A DNA stretch of 14,993 bases from Actinomycetota bacterium (GTDB lineage Bacteria > Actinomycetota > Actinomycetes > S36-B12 > UBA5976). A program made the translations under genes and the position numbers. The stretch covers positions 1-14,993 of the forward strand of contig CANBWF010000023.1 of NCBI GenBank assembly GCA_947373075.1, written 5' to 3'. This document shows, one piece after another, positions 6,994 through 13,643 of the stretch (positions are counted from its first letter, which is position 1; every line of letters begins with the position of its first letter). Below the pieces are notes generated by a model that did not search any database, was not told the origin of the DNA, and was given only the letters and a program-made list of their open reading frames with translations.

Positions 6994-8268
6994 CTACGCG
7001 CATAGCGTTGTGTGCCACTGAACAACGCTTACATCGGTCAAGGACGCAACCTGGTCAATAACACAGCGGGTTTTCGCTGCCGGGGTTTGCGCTTCAATCC
7101 ATAGGTCGCGATGTAGTGGATCGAGTCTGGCAATTGGGTCATCTGAAATCGCCCCAACTAGGTCGGCTATCTGCTGGCGCTGACGTGCATAGATCGAATC
7201 GACCCCTGTGCGGTTCATAACAAAGCGGGCCGCAAGTGCTTTAAGCGCAGTCACTTCGTAGCGAGCCTCAGTAGGCACAATCAAGTTTGCCCCGTAACGA
7301 GTTAATGCATCTAGGCCAAATTCGGTACGCGTGGCTTTTGCTGCAGCGATACAGAATCTGCCGATCAAAGTGCTGGTGGTATTTTTTAGCGCAGCCATTG
7401 AGCGAGTAGTTCCGTCAAAAGACTGTGGCCAACATGGCAAGTCGTATAGGCGCTGCAGCGCGGCATCAAGACCAGCTGCTTCAAACTCCTGCCCATACCA
7501 ACTACGGGCAATTTCAATGACTTCAGTGCGACCATCAACTGATGCCAAAATATCTACCGTTAGGTGCCCTGCATGAATTGCATCTTCAATATCATGCACG
7601 CTGTATGAAACATCGTCAGACCAATCCATGACTTGTGCTTCAAAACATGTTTGCGTATCTGCTCGGTCTGCGCGCATCCAAGTGAAAACGTCTACATCGT
7701 CGTCGTAGACACCGAATTTATTTGAACCGGGTTTGCGCGCCCACGGATATTTCGAAGCAGCATCCAAGGTTGCCCGAGTTAGATTCAGGCCGATACTTGC
7801 GTTTGGCCGCGCAGCAGTTTCATCAGTAAACGATTTCGGTTCAAGCCGCGTTAGTAGCCGAAAAGATTGAGCATTGCCTTCAAAGCCACCGATGTCAGCG
7901 GCAAGTTCATTAAGCGCAGATTCACCATTGTGGCCAAAGGGCGGATGACCTAGATCGTGCGACAAACATGCTGCGTCTACTAAATCAGGATTACAACCCA
8001 GTGATGCGCCGAGCTCGCGGCCGACTTGCGCGCATTCAAGTGAATGCGTTAACCGAGTTCGCGGAAAATCATCTTGGCCAGCAACCATTACCTGTGTTTT
8101 TACTCCCAGTCGGCGAAGAGCCGATGAATGCATAACTCGAGCGCGATCACGAGCGAACTCAGTGCGGTCGACACTTTTGTTAGGTTCGGTTACCCAACGT
8201 TCGATGTCAGACTGGGCGTACCCATTAGGAAGATTCACGCTATCTACCATGCCACATAGCTCCGTCAT
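6994..8268 (-). CDS. dgt: Deoxyguanosinetriphosphate triphosphohydrolase-like protein
   Basis: HD-domain metal-dependent hydrolase of the dGTPase family, which converts dNTPs to deoxynucleosides and triphosphate and helps set the nucleotide pool for replication. Conserved blocks are visible: RTEFARDRARVMHSSALRRL (35-54), KTQV (57-60), metal ligand H75 in THSLECAQVGREL, and the HD pair H104-D105 in SHDLGHPPFGHNGE; a further aspartate-rich block MDWSDDVSYSVHDIED carries the last ligands. Its 424 residues match actinobacterial Dgt, shorter than the E. coli enzyme. The ATG at 8268 overlaps the dusB stop as ATGA; a second ATG six codons in (8250) is less well placed. dnaG follows after 9 nt. The dgt-dnaG pairing is conserved in Actinomycetota and fits replication. 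Confidence 0.96.
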   Translation of the reverse strand: MTELCGMVDSVNLPNGYAQSDIERWVTEPNKSVDRTEFARDRARVMHSSALRRLGVKTQVMVAGQDDFPRTRLTHSLECAQVGRELGASLGCNPDLVDAACLSHDLGHPPFGHNGESALNELAADIGGFEGNAQSFRLLTRLEPKSFTDETAARPNASIGLNLTRATLDAASKYPWARKPGSNKFGVYDDDVDVFTWMRADRADTQTCFEAQVMDWSDDVSYSVHDIEDAIHAGHLTVDILASVDGRTEVIEIARSWYGQEFEAAGLDAALQRLYDLPCWPQSFDGTTRSMAALKNTTSTLIGRFCIAAAKATRTEFGLDALTRYGANLIVPTEARYEVTALKALAARFVMNRTGVDSIYARQRQQIADLVGAISDDPIARLDPLHRDLWIEAQTPAAKTRCVIDQVASLTDVSVVQWHTTLCA

Positions 8269-9431
8269 CCACCGCTGACATTGAGTTCTGCTTCGCGAAC
8301 TTCTGCCTGATCTAGTACCGATAGCTGGTCAGAATCCAGCCAACCTTCAGGAAGTACCACTCGGCGACTTGGCGCAGTTCGTCCTCTGGGTGAATGTGCA
8401 ATTTCTGTACTGAGCTGTTGACTTCGGTCAATCGTTGCAATTAAGTCATCAAGCTCAGAAAGTGATTCAATCTTGGCTATCGAACCACGAACTTCACTGC
8501 CAACTACTAAACCTTTGAGGTACCAAGCCATATGTTTACGCATTTCACGACAACCATAAAATTCATCACCGTGCATCGTGGCCAGCAGATCTGCATGTCG
8601 GCGTAACAAATTCAAAATCACATCTGCAGTTGGCTCATCAGGAATTGGTAGCCCGGCGAAAGCCGAGCGAATCTGCCCGAATAACCAGGGGCGCCCTAAA
8701 CAGCCACGACCAATTACAACTCCCCTAGCCCCGGTTTGCTCCATCATTTCTTTCGCATTAGTTGCGCTCCAAATGTCGCCATTACCCAGTACCGGAGTGT
8801 TTGGGATGTGATCAACTAACTGCGCAATTGCTTGCCAGTCGGCATTACCTCCGTAGTACTGCGCTGCGGTTCGCCCATGTAGGGCAACCCAATACACACC
8901 AGCGTTTGAAGCAATCTTGCCTGCGTCTAAAAATGTGTGATGTTCGTCATCAATGCCAATACGCATCTTTACCGTTACTGGAACTTTGCCGGCAGCATTT
9001 TTTACGGCTGCATTCACGATGTCTGAAAACAGATCGCGCTTCCAAGGCAATGCGCTTCCGCCACCTTTGCGGGTAACTTTTGGCACCGGGCAACCGAAAT
9101 TTAGATCAATATGATCGGCTAAATCTTGCTCAACAACCAGGGCAACTGCGCGGCCAACAATATCGGGATCCACACCGTAAAGCTGAATGCTGCGCGGTGA
9201 TTCATCTGAATCAAAAGTTATGAGGTCAATAGTTTCTTGATTGCCCATCAAAAGCGCAATAGACGTGGTCATTTCGGCCACATAAATAGTGCCATCATTA
9301 TCGCTTTGGCCAGCCGCTGTTCGAATGTCGCGCGAAGCCTCGCGGCACACTCGACGAAAAGCACGGTTAGTGATTCCAGCCATTGGAGCTAACTCAATGA
9401 CGGGCTCACTTGCTAATAGATCTGCAAACAT
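8265..9431 (-). CDS. dusB: tRNA-dihydrouridine synthase, DusB-like
   Basis: FMN- and NADPH-dependent enzyme that reduces uridines in the D-loop of tRNA. The TIM-barrel start is plain: ELAPMAGITNRAFR (13-26) binds FMN; catalytic cysteine C114 lies in LNFGCPVPKV, followed by RKGGGSAL (121-128); later VKMRIG, HGRTAAQ(Y)Y, GNGDI and GARGVVIGRG complete the FMN and substrate site. I prefer the ATG at 9431, giving 388 residues and a TGATG overlap with the glyS stop. A longer reading from GTG at 9461 would add ten residues inside glyS with no family counterpart. dgt begins on its stop (ATGA). The tail after about 330 is variable. Coupling with glyS puts two tRNA-related functions in one message. Confidence 0.95.
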   Translation of the reverse strand: MFADLLASEPVIELAPMAGITNRAFRRVCREASRDIRTAAGQSDNDGTIYVAEMTTSIALLMGNQETIDLITFDSDESPRSIQLYGVDPDIVGRAVALVVEQDLADHIDLNFGCPVPKVTRKGGGSALPWKRDLFSDIVNAAVKNAAGKVPVTVKMRIGIDDEHHTFLDAGKIASNAGVYWVALHGRTAAQYYGGNADWQAIAQLVDHIPNTPVLGNGDIWSATNAKEMMEQTGARGVVIGRGCLGRPWLFGQIRSAFAGLPIPDEPTADVILNLLRRHADLLATMHGDEFYGCREMRKHMAWYLKGLVVGSEVRGSIAKIESLSELDDLIATIDRSQQLSTEIAHSPRGRTAPSRRVVLPEGWLDSDQLSVLDQAEVREAELNVSGG

Positions 9432-10807
9432 CAGCAGCCAGGCAGTCGAGCCGCTAACCACCCTTGTAGCGAATCTAGTGAAATACGTGTTTGCGCCATA
9501 GTGTCGCGTTCGCGAACAGTCACCGCATCGTCTTCAAGTGTGTCAAAGTCCACGGTGATACAGAATGGCGTACCGATTTCGTCTTGGCGACGGTAACGAC
9601 GACCGATTGCACCGGCATCGTCAAACTCAATGTTCCAGTACTTGCGCAAATTTGTAGCTAGGTCGCGAGCCTTAGGACTTAGGTCTGAGTTGCGAGAAAG
9701 CGGAAGTACTGCGGCTTTAACTGGAGCAAGACGCGGGTCAAAGCGCATAACAACACGAGTGTCCACGCCACCTTTTGTATTAGGTGCCTGATCTTCGTCA
9801 TAAGCCTCAAGTAAGAACGCAAATACAGCGCGGGTTAATCCTGCTGCTGGTTCAATCACAAATGGGATGTACTTCTCGCCAGTTTCCTGATCGAAGAATG
9901 ATAGATCCTTGCCAGAGTGTTCCATGTGTGTCTTCAAATCGAAATCTGTGCGGTTAGCAATACCTTCAAGTTCAGCAAATTCACTTCCGCCAAACTGGAA
10001 ACGATATTCAATGTCAACAGTGCGCTTTGAGTAATGAGAAAGCTTTTCTTTCGGATGTTCGAAGTACCGCAAGTTATCTGCGGAAAGACCAAGATCGATG
10101 TACCAGTTCCAACGCTGTTCTAGCCAGTAGTCATGCCACTGTTCATCGGTGCCTGGTGGTACGAAGAATTCCATTTCCATCTGTTCGAATTCGCGCGTGC
10201 GGAAAATGAAGTTTCCTGGCGTAATTTCGTTCCGGAATGACTTTCCGGTCTGCCCAATTCCAAACGGCGGTTTTTTACGTGAGGAAGCTGCAACATTGGC
10301 GTAGTTAACGAAAATGCCCTGCGCAGTTTCTGGGCGCAGGTAATGCTTTGAGTTTTCATCTACCACTGGGCCTAAATGTGTGGAAAGTAGCCCGTTGAAC
10401 ATCTTTGGTTCGGTGAACTGACCTTTGCCGCCACAATTAGGACAAGGAATACCTGCTAAGCCACCTTCAGGTTCGCGGCCTTTGCGTTCGGTGAATTCTT
10501 CAATCAAGTGATCTTCACGGAACCGCTTGTGACACGCCATGCACTCGGTCAGTGGGTCTACGAAAGCTTCAAGATGTCCGGATGCGGCCCAAACCTGCGG
10601 CGACAAAATAACAGATGAGTCGAGGCCGACTACATCCTCACGAGCCTGAACCATTGTTCGCCACCATTGACGACGTACGTTTTCTTTGAGTTCTACACCT
10701 AATGGTCCGTAATCCCAAGCTGAGCGGGTTCCGCCATAAATTTCACTACACGGAAAAACAAATCCGCGGCGCTTGGAAAGGCTTACTACTGCATCTACGC
10801 GATCCAT
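9431..10807 (-). CDS. glyS: Glycyl-tRNA synthetase, single-chain dimeric (class II) type
   Basis: Charges tRNA-Gly with glycine in the cytoplasm. This is the one-chain homodimeric enzyme (also written glyQS), not the alpha/beta form of many other bacteria. Class II features are clear: SAWDYGPLGVELK (29-41) of motif 1, RPETAQGIF (158-166), motif 2 with FRNEITPGNF and RTREFEQMEME (191-213), and motif 3 GLTRA (323-327), then the anticodon-binding domain. Two cysteine pairs, C89/C92 and C122/C125, form a probable zinc-binding insertion. The 458 residues are usual. The ATG at 10807 starts MDRVDAVVSLSKRRGF, as expected. A TAGACT (10862-10867) could serve as a -10 box in the 76-bp gap upstream, which also holds a 5-bp GC hairpin. 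Confidence 0.98.
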   Translation of the reverse strand: MDRVDAVVSLSKRRGFVFPCSEIYGGTRSAWDYGPLGVELKENVRRQWWRTMVQAREDVVGLDSSVILSPQVWAASGHLEAFVDPLTECMACHKRFREDHLIEEFTERKGREPEGGLAGIPCPNCGGKGQFTEPKMFNGLLSTHLGPVVDENSKHYLRPETAQGIFVNYANVAASSRKKPPFGIGQTGKSFRNEITPGNFIFRTREFEQMEMEFFVPPGTDEQWHDYWLEQRWNWYIDLGLSADNLRYFEHPKEKLSHYSKRTVDIEYRFQFGGSEFAELEGIANRTDFDLKTHMEHSGKDLSFFDQETGEKYIPFVIEPAAGLTRAVFAFLLEAYDEDQAPNTKGGVDTRVVMRFDPRLAPVKAAVLPLSRNSDLSPKARDLATNLRKYWNIEFDDAGAIGRRYRRQDEIGTPFCITVDFDTLEDDAVTVRERDTMAQTRISLDSLQGWLAARLPGC

Positions 10808-10830
10808 GAATTCTCTACATTCACTCGTGT

Positions 10831-10849
10831 CGCCGACTGGTTGCCGGCG
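10831..10849 (-). other. Small GC hairpin in the glyS 5' region
   Basis: CGCCG (10831-10835) and CGGCG (10845-10849) form a 5-bp stem with a 9-nt loop, between the ABM-like gene and glyS. There is no T-run. It could be a weak terminator of the upstream gene or leader structure of glyS; it is far too small for a T-box. Confidence 0.25.
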
Positions 10850-10883
10850 CCCAGATTCATTAGTCTATCGGGCGAAGCGTGTT

Positions 10884-11222
10884 CTAACTTTCACTAACAC
10901 TTGATTGATATTCCACAACAGTGTCAGCAGTTACCTCTAGCAGAGTTTCAAAAGTGCTTGGCAGATCAAGCATGTTTGCCACAAATGGCCAAACAATAAG
11001 CTTGGCTGCGGTAGCCGAGGTGGCTCGGCGATAGGAGCCAACATCTTTCCAAGTGGATTGAACTAGGTATCGATCCGCTTCATCTGGCGAATGCAGTAAC
11101 TGCAAATCGATGAAACCAGCCGACTGCTGCAAAACTGTTTGAACGTCTTCAAGTTGGGATCGCCATGCAGCATAATCCGCAACATCAAATGACCACTGTG
11201 ACCTAAAGGGTTGATCCACCAT
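10884..11222 (-). CDS. Small protein resembling antibiotic-biosynthesis-monooxygenase (ABM) fold
   Basis: A 112-residue soluble protein. The pattern is that of a dimeric alpha-beta barrel: a strand (RSQWSFDV), a helix (AAWRSQLEDVQTVLQQS), a strand (FIDLQLLHSPDEADRYLVQSTW), then KDVGSYRRATSATAAKL. The phrase RYLVQSTWKDVGSYRRA is what ABM-family proteins show at the same place. Such proteins range from quinol monooxygenases to structural or regulatory proteins, so no reaction can be assigned. I start at the ATG at 11222; a TTG four codons upstream (11234) is possible. Neither has a ribosome-binding site. It lies 76 bp upstream of glyS on the same strand and divergent from the ZIP transporter, sharing the 73-bp region with the inverted repeat. 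Confidence 0.7.
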   Translation of the reverse strand: MVDQPFRSQWSFDVADYAAWRSQLEDVQTVLQQSAGFIDLQLLHSPDEADRYLVQSTWKDVGSYRRATSATAAKLIVWPFVANMLDLPSTFETLLEVTADTVVEYQSSVSES

Positions 11223-11241
11223 AGAGATAGTCAACCAGAGT

Positions 11242-11269
11242 TATCACTAACTACAAATTTCCAGTGATA
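11242..11269. promoter_or_regulatory. Operator-like inverted repeat between ABM gene and ZIP transporter gene
   Basis: TATCACT (11242-11248) and AGTGATA (11263-11269) are perfect inverted copies with a 14-bp spacer. Arm centres are 21 bp apart, two helical turns, as for a dimeric DNA-binding protein. The right arm lies about where the -35 region of the ZIP promoter would be. It does not resemble the compact palindromes I know for actinobacterial Zur. Confidence 0.4.
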
Positions 11270-11283
11270 CATGTGAAATCGGC

Positions 11284-11289
11284 TACGAT
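11284..11289 (+). promoter_or_regulatory. Candidate leaderless promoter of the ZIP transporter (-10 TACGAT)
   Basis: TACGAT fits TANNNT and is followed by exactly 6 nt and then the ATG at 11296, so transcription would start on the start codon. There is no Shine-Dalgarno sequence. No strong -35 box is seen; the inverted repeat arm occupies that place. Confidence 0.5.
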
Positions 11290-11295
11290 TAACAC

Positions 11296-12057
11296 ATGCA
11301 GTCTCACGTAAACTATCTCGGCATCTCAGTTGCCTTAATTACTGTGCTTGGTACCGCACTTGGTGGACTGCTTGCACTTCGTACCCGAGACAAGATGCAC
11401 TTACTTCTTGGTTTTTCTGGTGGATTACTCCTTGGTCTAGCGGCCTTTGACCTTATCCCTGAAGTTTTTTCACTCAGCAATGAAAAGTTATTCAATGTCC
11501 CAACAGTTATGGTGTGCCTGGTAGTTGGATTTTTACTCCTGCACGTAATTGAACAGATTTCTGGTGCGCACGAACCTGTTGAAACTGAATATGTACACGA
11601 TCACGAACACAGCCACGGAATCACCACTGGCTACATCGGTGCTGCTGCCATGGTGATTCACGTATTCCTAGATGGCGTTGCTATCGGACTTTCGTTCCAG
11701 GTCAGCAATGCCCTTGGCGTTGCTGTAGCTATCGCTGTCGTGGCACATGCATTTACAGATGGTCTCAACACTGTGGCTCTGCTGATAAATGCTGGAAACT
11801 GGAAAAAGCAGTCGGTATATCTACTTGCGGTAGACGGAGTAGCCAGATTAAGCGGTGCTGCGTTTGGTACCTATGTATTGATTAGTGACCGCTTTGTTTC
11901 GCTCTACCTGGCACTCTTTGCTGGAATGCTGATTTACTTAGCTACTTCGCACATTTTGCCTGAAGCACACAGCAAACATCCATCACGATTAACATTGGTT
12001 AGCACAATCACTGGAGTACTAGTGATGTTCTTAATTATTAACGTGGCTCATCACTAA
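11296..12057 (+). CDS. ZIP-family divalent metal transporter
   Basis: Inner-membrane transporter of the ZIP (GufA/ZupT-like) family, probably importing zinc or another divalent metal. The 253 residues hold about eight helices. Family marks are DLIPE in helix 2 (52-56), a histidine-rich cytoplasmic loop HDHEHSH (101-107), H122-x3-D126-G in helix 4, H151-x3-D155-G in helix 5, and SHILPEAH in helix 7. In ZIPs the helix-4 site is usually H-N-x-P-E-G; here both helices have aspartate instead of glutamate and lack the proline, an atypical metal site. The ATG at 11296 sits 6 nt after a -10 hexamer. The 3' end overlaps uppS by 20 bp tail-to-tail. Other actinobacteria keep zinc genes in this uppS-glyS interval, which supports zinc, but direction and metal are unproven. 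Confidence 0.88.
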   Translation: MQSHVNYLGISVALITVLGTALGGLLALRTRDKMHLLLGFSGGLLLGLAAFDLIPEVFSLSNEKLFNVPTVMVCLVVGFLLLHVIEQISGAHEPVETEYVHDHEHSHGITTGYIGAAAMVIHVFLDGVAIGLSFQVSNALGVAVAIAVVAHAFTDGLNTVALLINAGNWKKQSVYLLAVDGVARLSGAAFGTYVLISDRFVSLYLALFAGMLIYLATSHILPEAHSKHPSRLTLVSTITGVLVMFLIINVAHH

Positions 12058-12823
12058 TTTGATTTGGCACTGCCCCACCAAATCGTCGATCACGAGAAGC
12101 ATAAATTTCACAGGCCTGCCAAAGGTGACGGCGATCAAAATCTGGCCAAAGTGTTGGCAAGAAAACCATTTCGGCATAAGCGCTTTGCCAAAGCAAGAAA
12201 TTGCTTATGCGCTGTTCGCCACTTGAGCGAACAAATAAATCAACATCAGGCATATCAGGTTCATCTAAATTTCGGGCAATTGTCTTTTCAGAAATTTTGC
12301 CTGGATCGATTTTCCCGTTTGCAACTTCTGTGGCAATTCGTTGCACTGCATCTACGATTTCAGCCCGACCACCATAATTAACGCACATATATAACGTTAG
12401 CTTGCGATTGTTTTTAGTTAACTGTTCAGATGCTTCAAGTTCTTCGATTACAGATTTCCAAAGCTTTGGTCGCCGACCCACCCAACGAATGCGTACACCC
12501 AGGTCATTCATTTCATCTCGGCGGCGGCGAATTACTTCACGGTTGAAGTTCATCAAGAAACGAACTTCTTCCGGCGATCTGCGCCAATTTTCAGTTGAGA
12601 AGGCGTAGGCCGAAAGATTCTTGATTCCAAGTTCCAGGGCTCCATGGACGCAATCCAGCAAACTTGCTTCACCAGCTTCGTGACCAGCAGTTCTAGGAAG
12701 TCCGCGCTCTTTGGCCCAGCGACCATTTCCATCCATCACGATTGCCACATGACTCGGCACAAACTGATTTGGAATCTTGGGAGCCTTCGCGCCACTCGGA
12801 TGCGCTGTTGGGTTCAGAACCAT
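12038..12823 (-). CDS. uppS: Isoprenyl (cis-prenyl) transferase, UppS type
   Basis: Adds isopentenyl units in cis to an allylic diphosphate to make the polyprenyl diphosphate carrier for peptidoglycan and other wall glycans. Signature blocks are present: HVAIVMDGNGRWA (25-37) with catalytic D31, AGHEAG (41-46), the AFSTENW block (near 74-80), and RSSGEQRISNFLLWQSAYAE in the C-terminal third, which binds the homoallylic substrate. The 261 residues fit the long-chain actinobacterial group, with an N-terminal extension of about 24 residues. The product length cannot be told from sequence. It starts 25 nt after the recO stop on the same strand, so they are likely co-transcribed. Its 3' end overlaps the ZIP gene. 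Confidence 0.96.
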   Translation of the reverse strand: MVLNPTAHPSGAKAPKIPNQFVPSHVAIVMDGNGRWAKERGLPRTAGHEAGEASLLDCVHGALELGIKNLSAYAFSTENWRRSPEEVRFLMNFNREVIRRRRDEMNDLGVRIRWVGRRPKLWKSVIEELEASEQLTKNNRKLTLYMCVNYGGRAEIVDAVQRIATEVANGKIDPGKISEKTIARNLDEPDMPDVDLFVRSSGEQRISNFLLWQSAYAEMVFLPTLWPDFDRRHLWQACEIYASRDRRFGGAVPNQISDEPR

Positions 12824-12848
12824 GACCTACATCTTGCCATGAATACGG

Positions 12849-13580
12849 TTATTGCCGGTCAACTAGTGGCAATGAACGAAGTCCGCGCTCAAGATGCCAT
12901 TGTGTGTAGGCGGCAATTAAACCTGATGCCTCACGCACTTGTGCTTCAGATGCATTGTCAGCCAAATCCCAGTCGCCTTGCAACAAAGCTAGTAACAATG
13001 CGATTGATTCAGCTTTCGGTGCGACGCTTCCTGGTTGCCGGTGATCTGCGCATAAGGCGCCACCACTTGGAACATTGAAGAATGGTTGTGGACCAGCTAA
13101 ACCGCAAATTGCACATTGATTCAAAACTGCGGCGTAGCCAGCGAGTGAAAGCGCGCGAAGTAGATACGCGTTTAGAACCAGCATTCCGTCATGCTCTTTT
13201 TCGGTTAACGAACGTAACGCACCGACAAGGAGTAGATACTGAGTTTCAGCGGGAACCGATTCTTCTGAAGCGATGCGATCAGCCGTTTCCAAAATGGTTT
13301 GACCAATAGTCCACAGTGGGTAGTCAAGAGCTAGGGCTTCACCGTAAACGTTTAAAGTTTCAGCTTGCGTGATTATGTCTAGATTTTTACCGGGAGCAAT
13401 AAACATTTCCGCTCGACTAAACGGCTCAAGTCGGGCGCCAAATTTACTGCGTGTCCGGCGAACCCCTTTAGCAACAGCGCGAATCTTGCCTTTTTCGCGA
13501 GTGAGCAAGGTGATGATGCGGTCGGCCTCACCTAATTTGTGCGTGCGAAGAACGATTGCTTCAACTCGGTAATTTCGCAC
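12849..13580 (-). CDS. recO: DNA repair protein RecO
   Basis: Recombination mediator that with RecR (and RecF) loads RecA on single-stranded DNA bound by SSB, acting in gap repair. The N-terminal OB-fold begins RVEAIVLRTHKLGEADRII (5-23), followed by REKGKIRAVAKGVRR (28-42), both typical. The C-terminal half carries the zinc site C156/C159 and C177/H180 in CAICG and LCADH. The 243 residues are normal. The start is GTG at 13580 with no useful ribosome-binding site; no better in-frame start lies nearby, and MRNYRVEA matches the family's usual beginning. uppS follows after 25 nt. In other actinobacteria era lies directly upstream or one gene away; here a plus-strand AI-2E-type gene is in between. 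Confidence 0.95.
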   Translation of the reverse strand: MRNYRVEAIVLRTHKLGEADRIITLLTREKGKIRAVAKGVRRTRSKFGARLEPFSRAEMFIAPGKNLDIITQAETLNVYGEALALDYPLWTIGQTILETADRIASEESVPAETQYLLLVGALRSLTEKEHDGMLVLNAYLLRALSLAGYAAVLNQCAICGLAGPQPFFNVPSGGALCADHRQPGSVAPKAESIALLLALLQGDWDLADNASEAQVREASGLIAAYTQWHLERGLRSLPLVDRQ

Positions 13581-13630
13581 AGTCCTATCGTGTCATGTGT
13601 TTGCTACGAACTTACACAGGTGCCATGCAT

Positions 13631-13636
13631 TAGCGT
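13631..13636 (+). promoter_or_regulatory. Possible -10 element (TAGCGT) for the AI-2E-type gene
   Basis: TAGCGT fits TANNNT and ends 7 nt before the ATG at 13644, again near leaderless spacing. No -35 box at proper distance. It lies in the 63-bp divergent gap with recO. Confidence 0.3.
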
Positions 13637-13643
13637 TAGAGAC

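Noticed and set aside
9432..9461. Longer dusB reading from GTG at 9461 (398 residues)
   Set aside because: It overlaps glyS by 31 bp and adds ten residues with no family counterpart; ATG at 9431 gives the usual N-terminus and a TGATG stop/start overlap.
10808..10883. T-box or other riboswitch before glyS
   Set aside because: The 76-bp gap contains only a 5-bp hairpin, with no T-box bulge sequence and no antiterminator.
11241..11270. Zur or Fur box at the ZIP promoter
   Set aside because: The inverted repeat has short arms with a 14-bp spacer, unlike the compact A/T-rich palindromes of actinobacterial Zur or Fur, so it is reported only as an operator of unknown regulator.
12644..13078. 144-codon plus-strand open frame across the uppS/recO junction
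   Set aside because: Antisense to two conserved genes and no recognisable sequence.
13539..13643. Longer N-terminus of the AI-2E-type gene from ATG at 13539
   Set aside because: It reads antisense through the recO start, adds a cysteine-rich stretch unlike the family and lacks a ribosome-binding site; ATG at 13644 fits the intergenic gap and a -10 hexamer.
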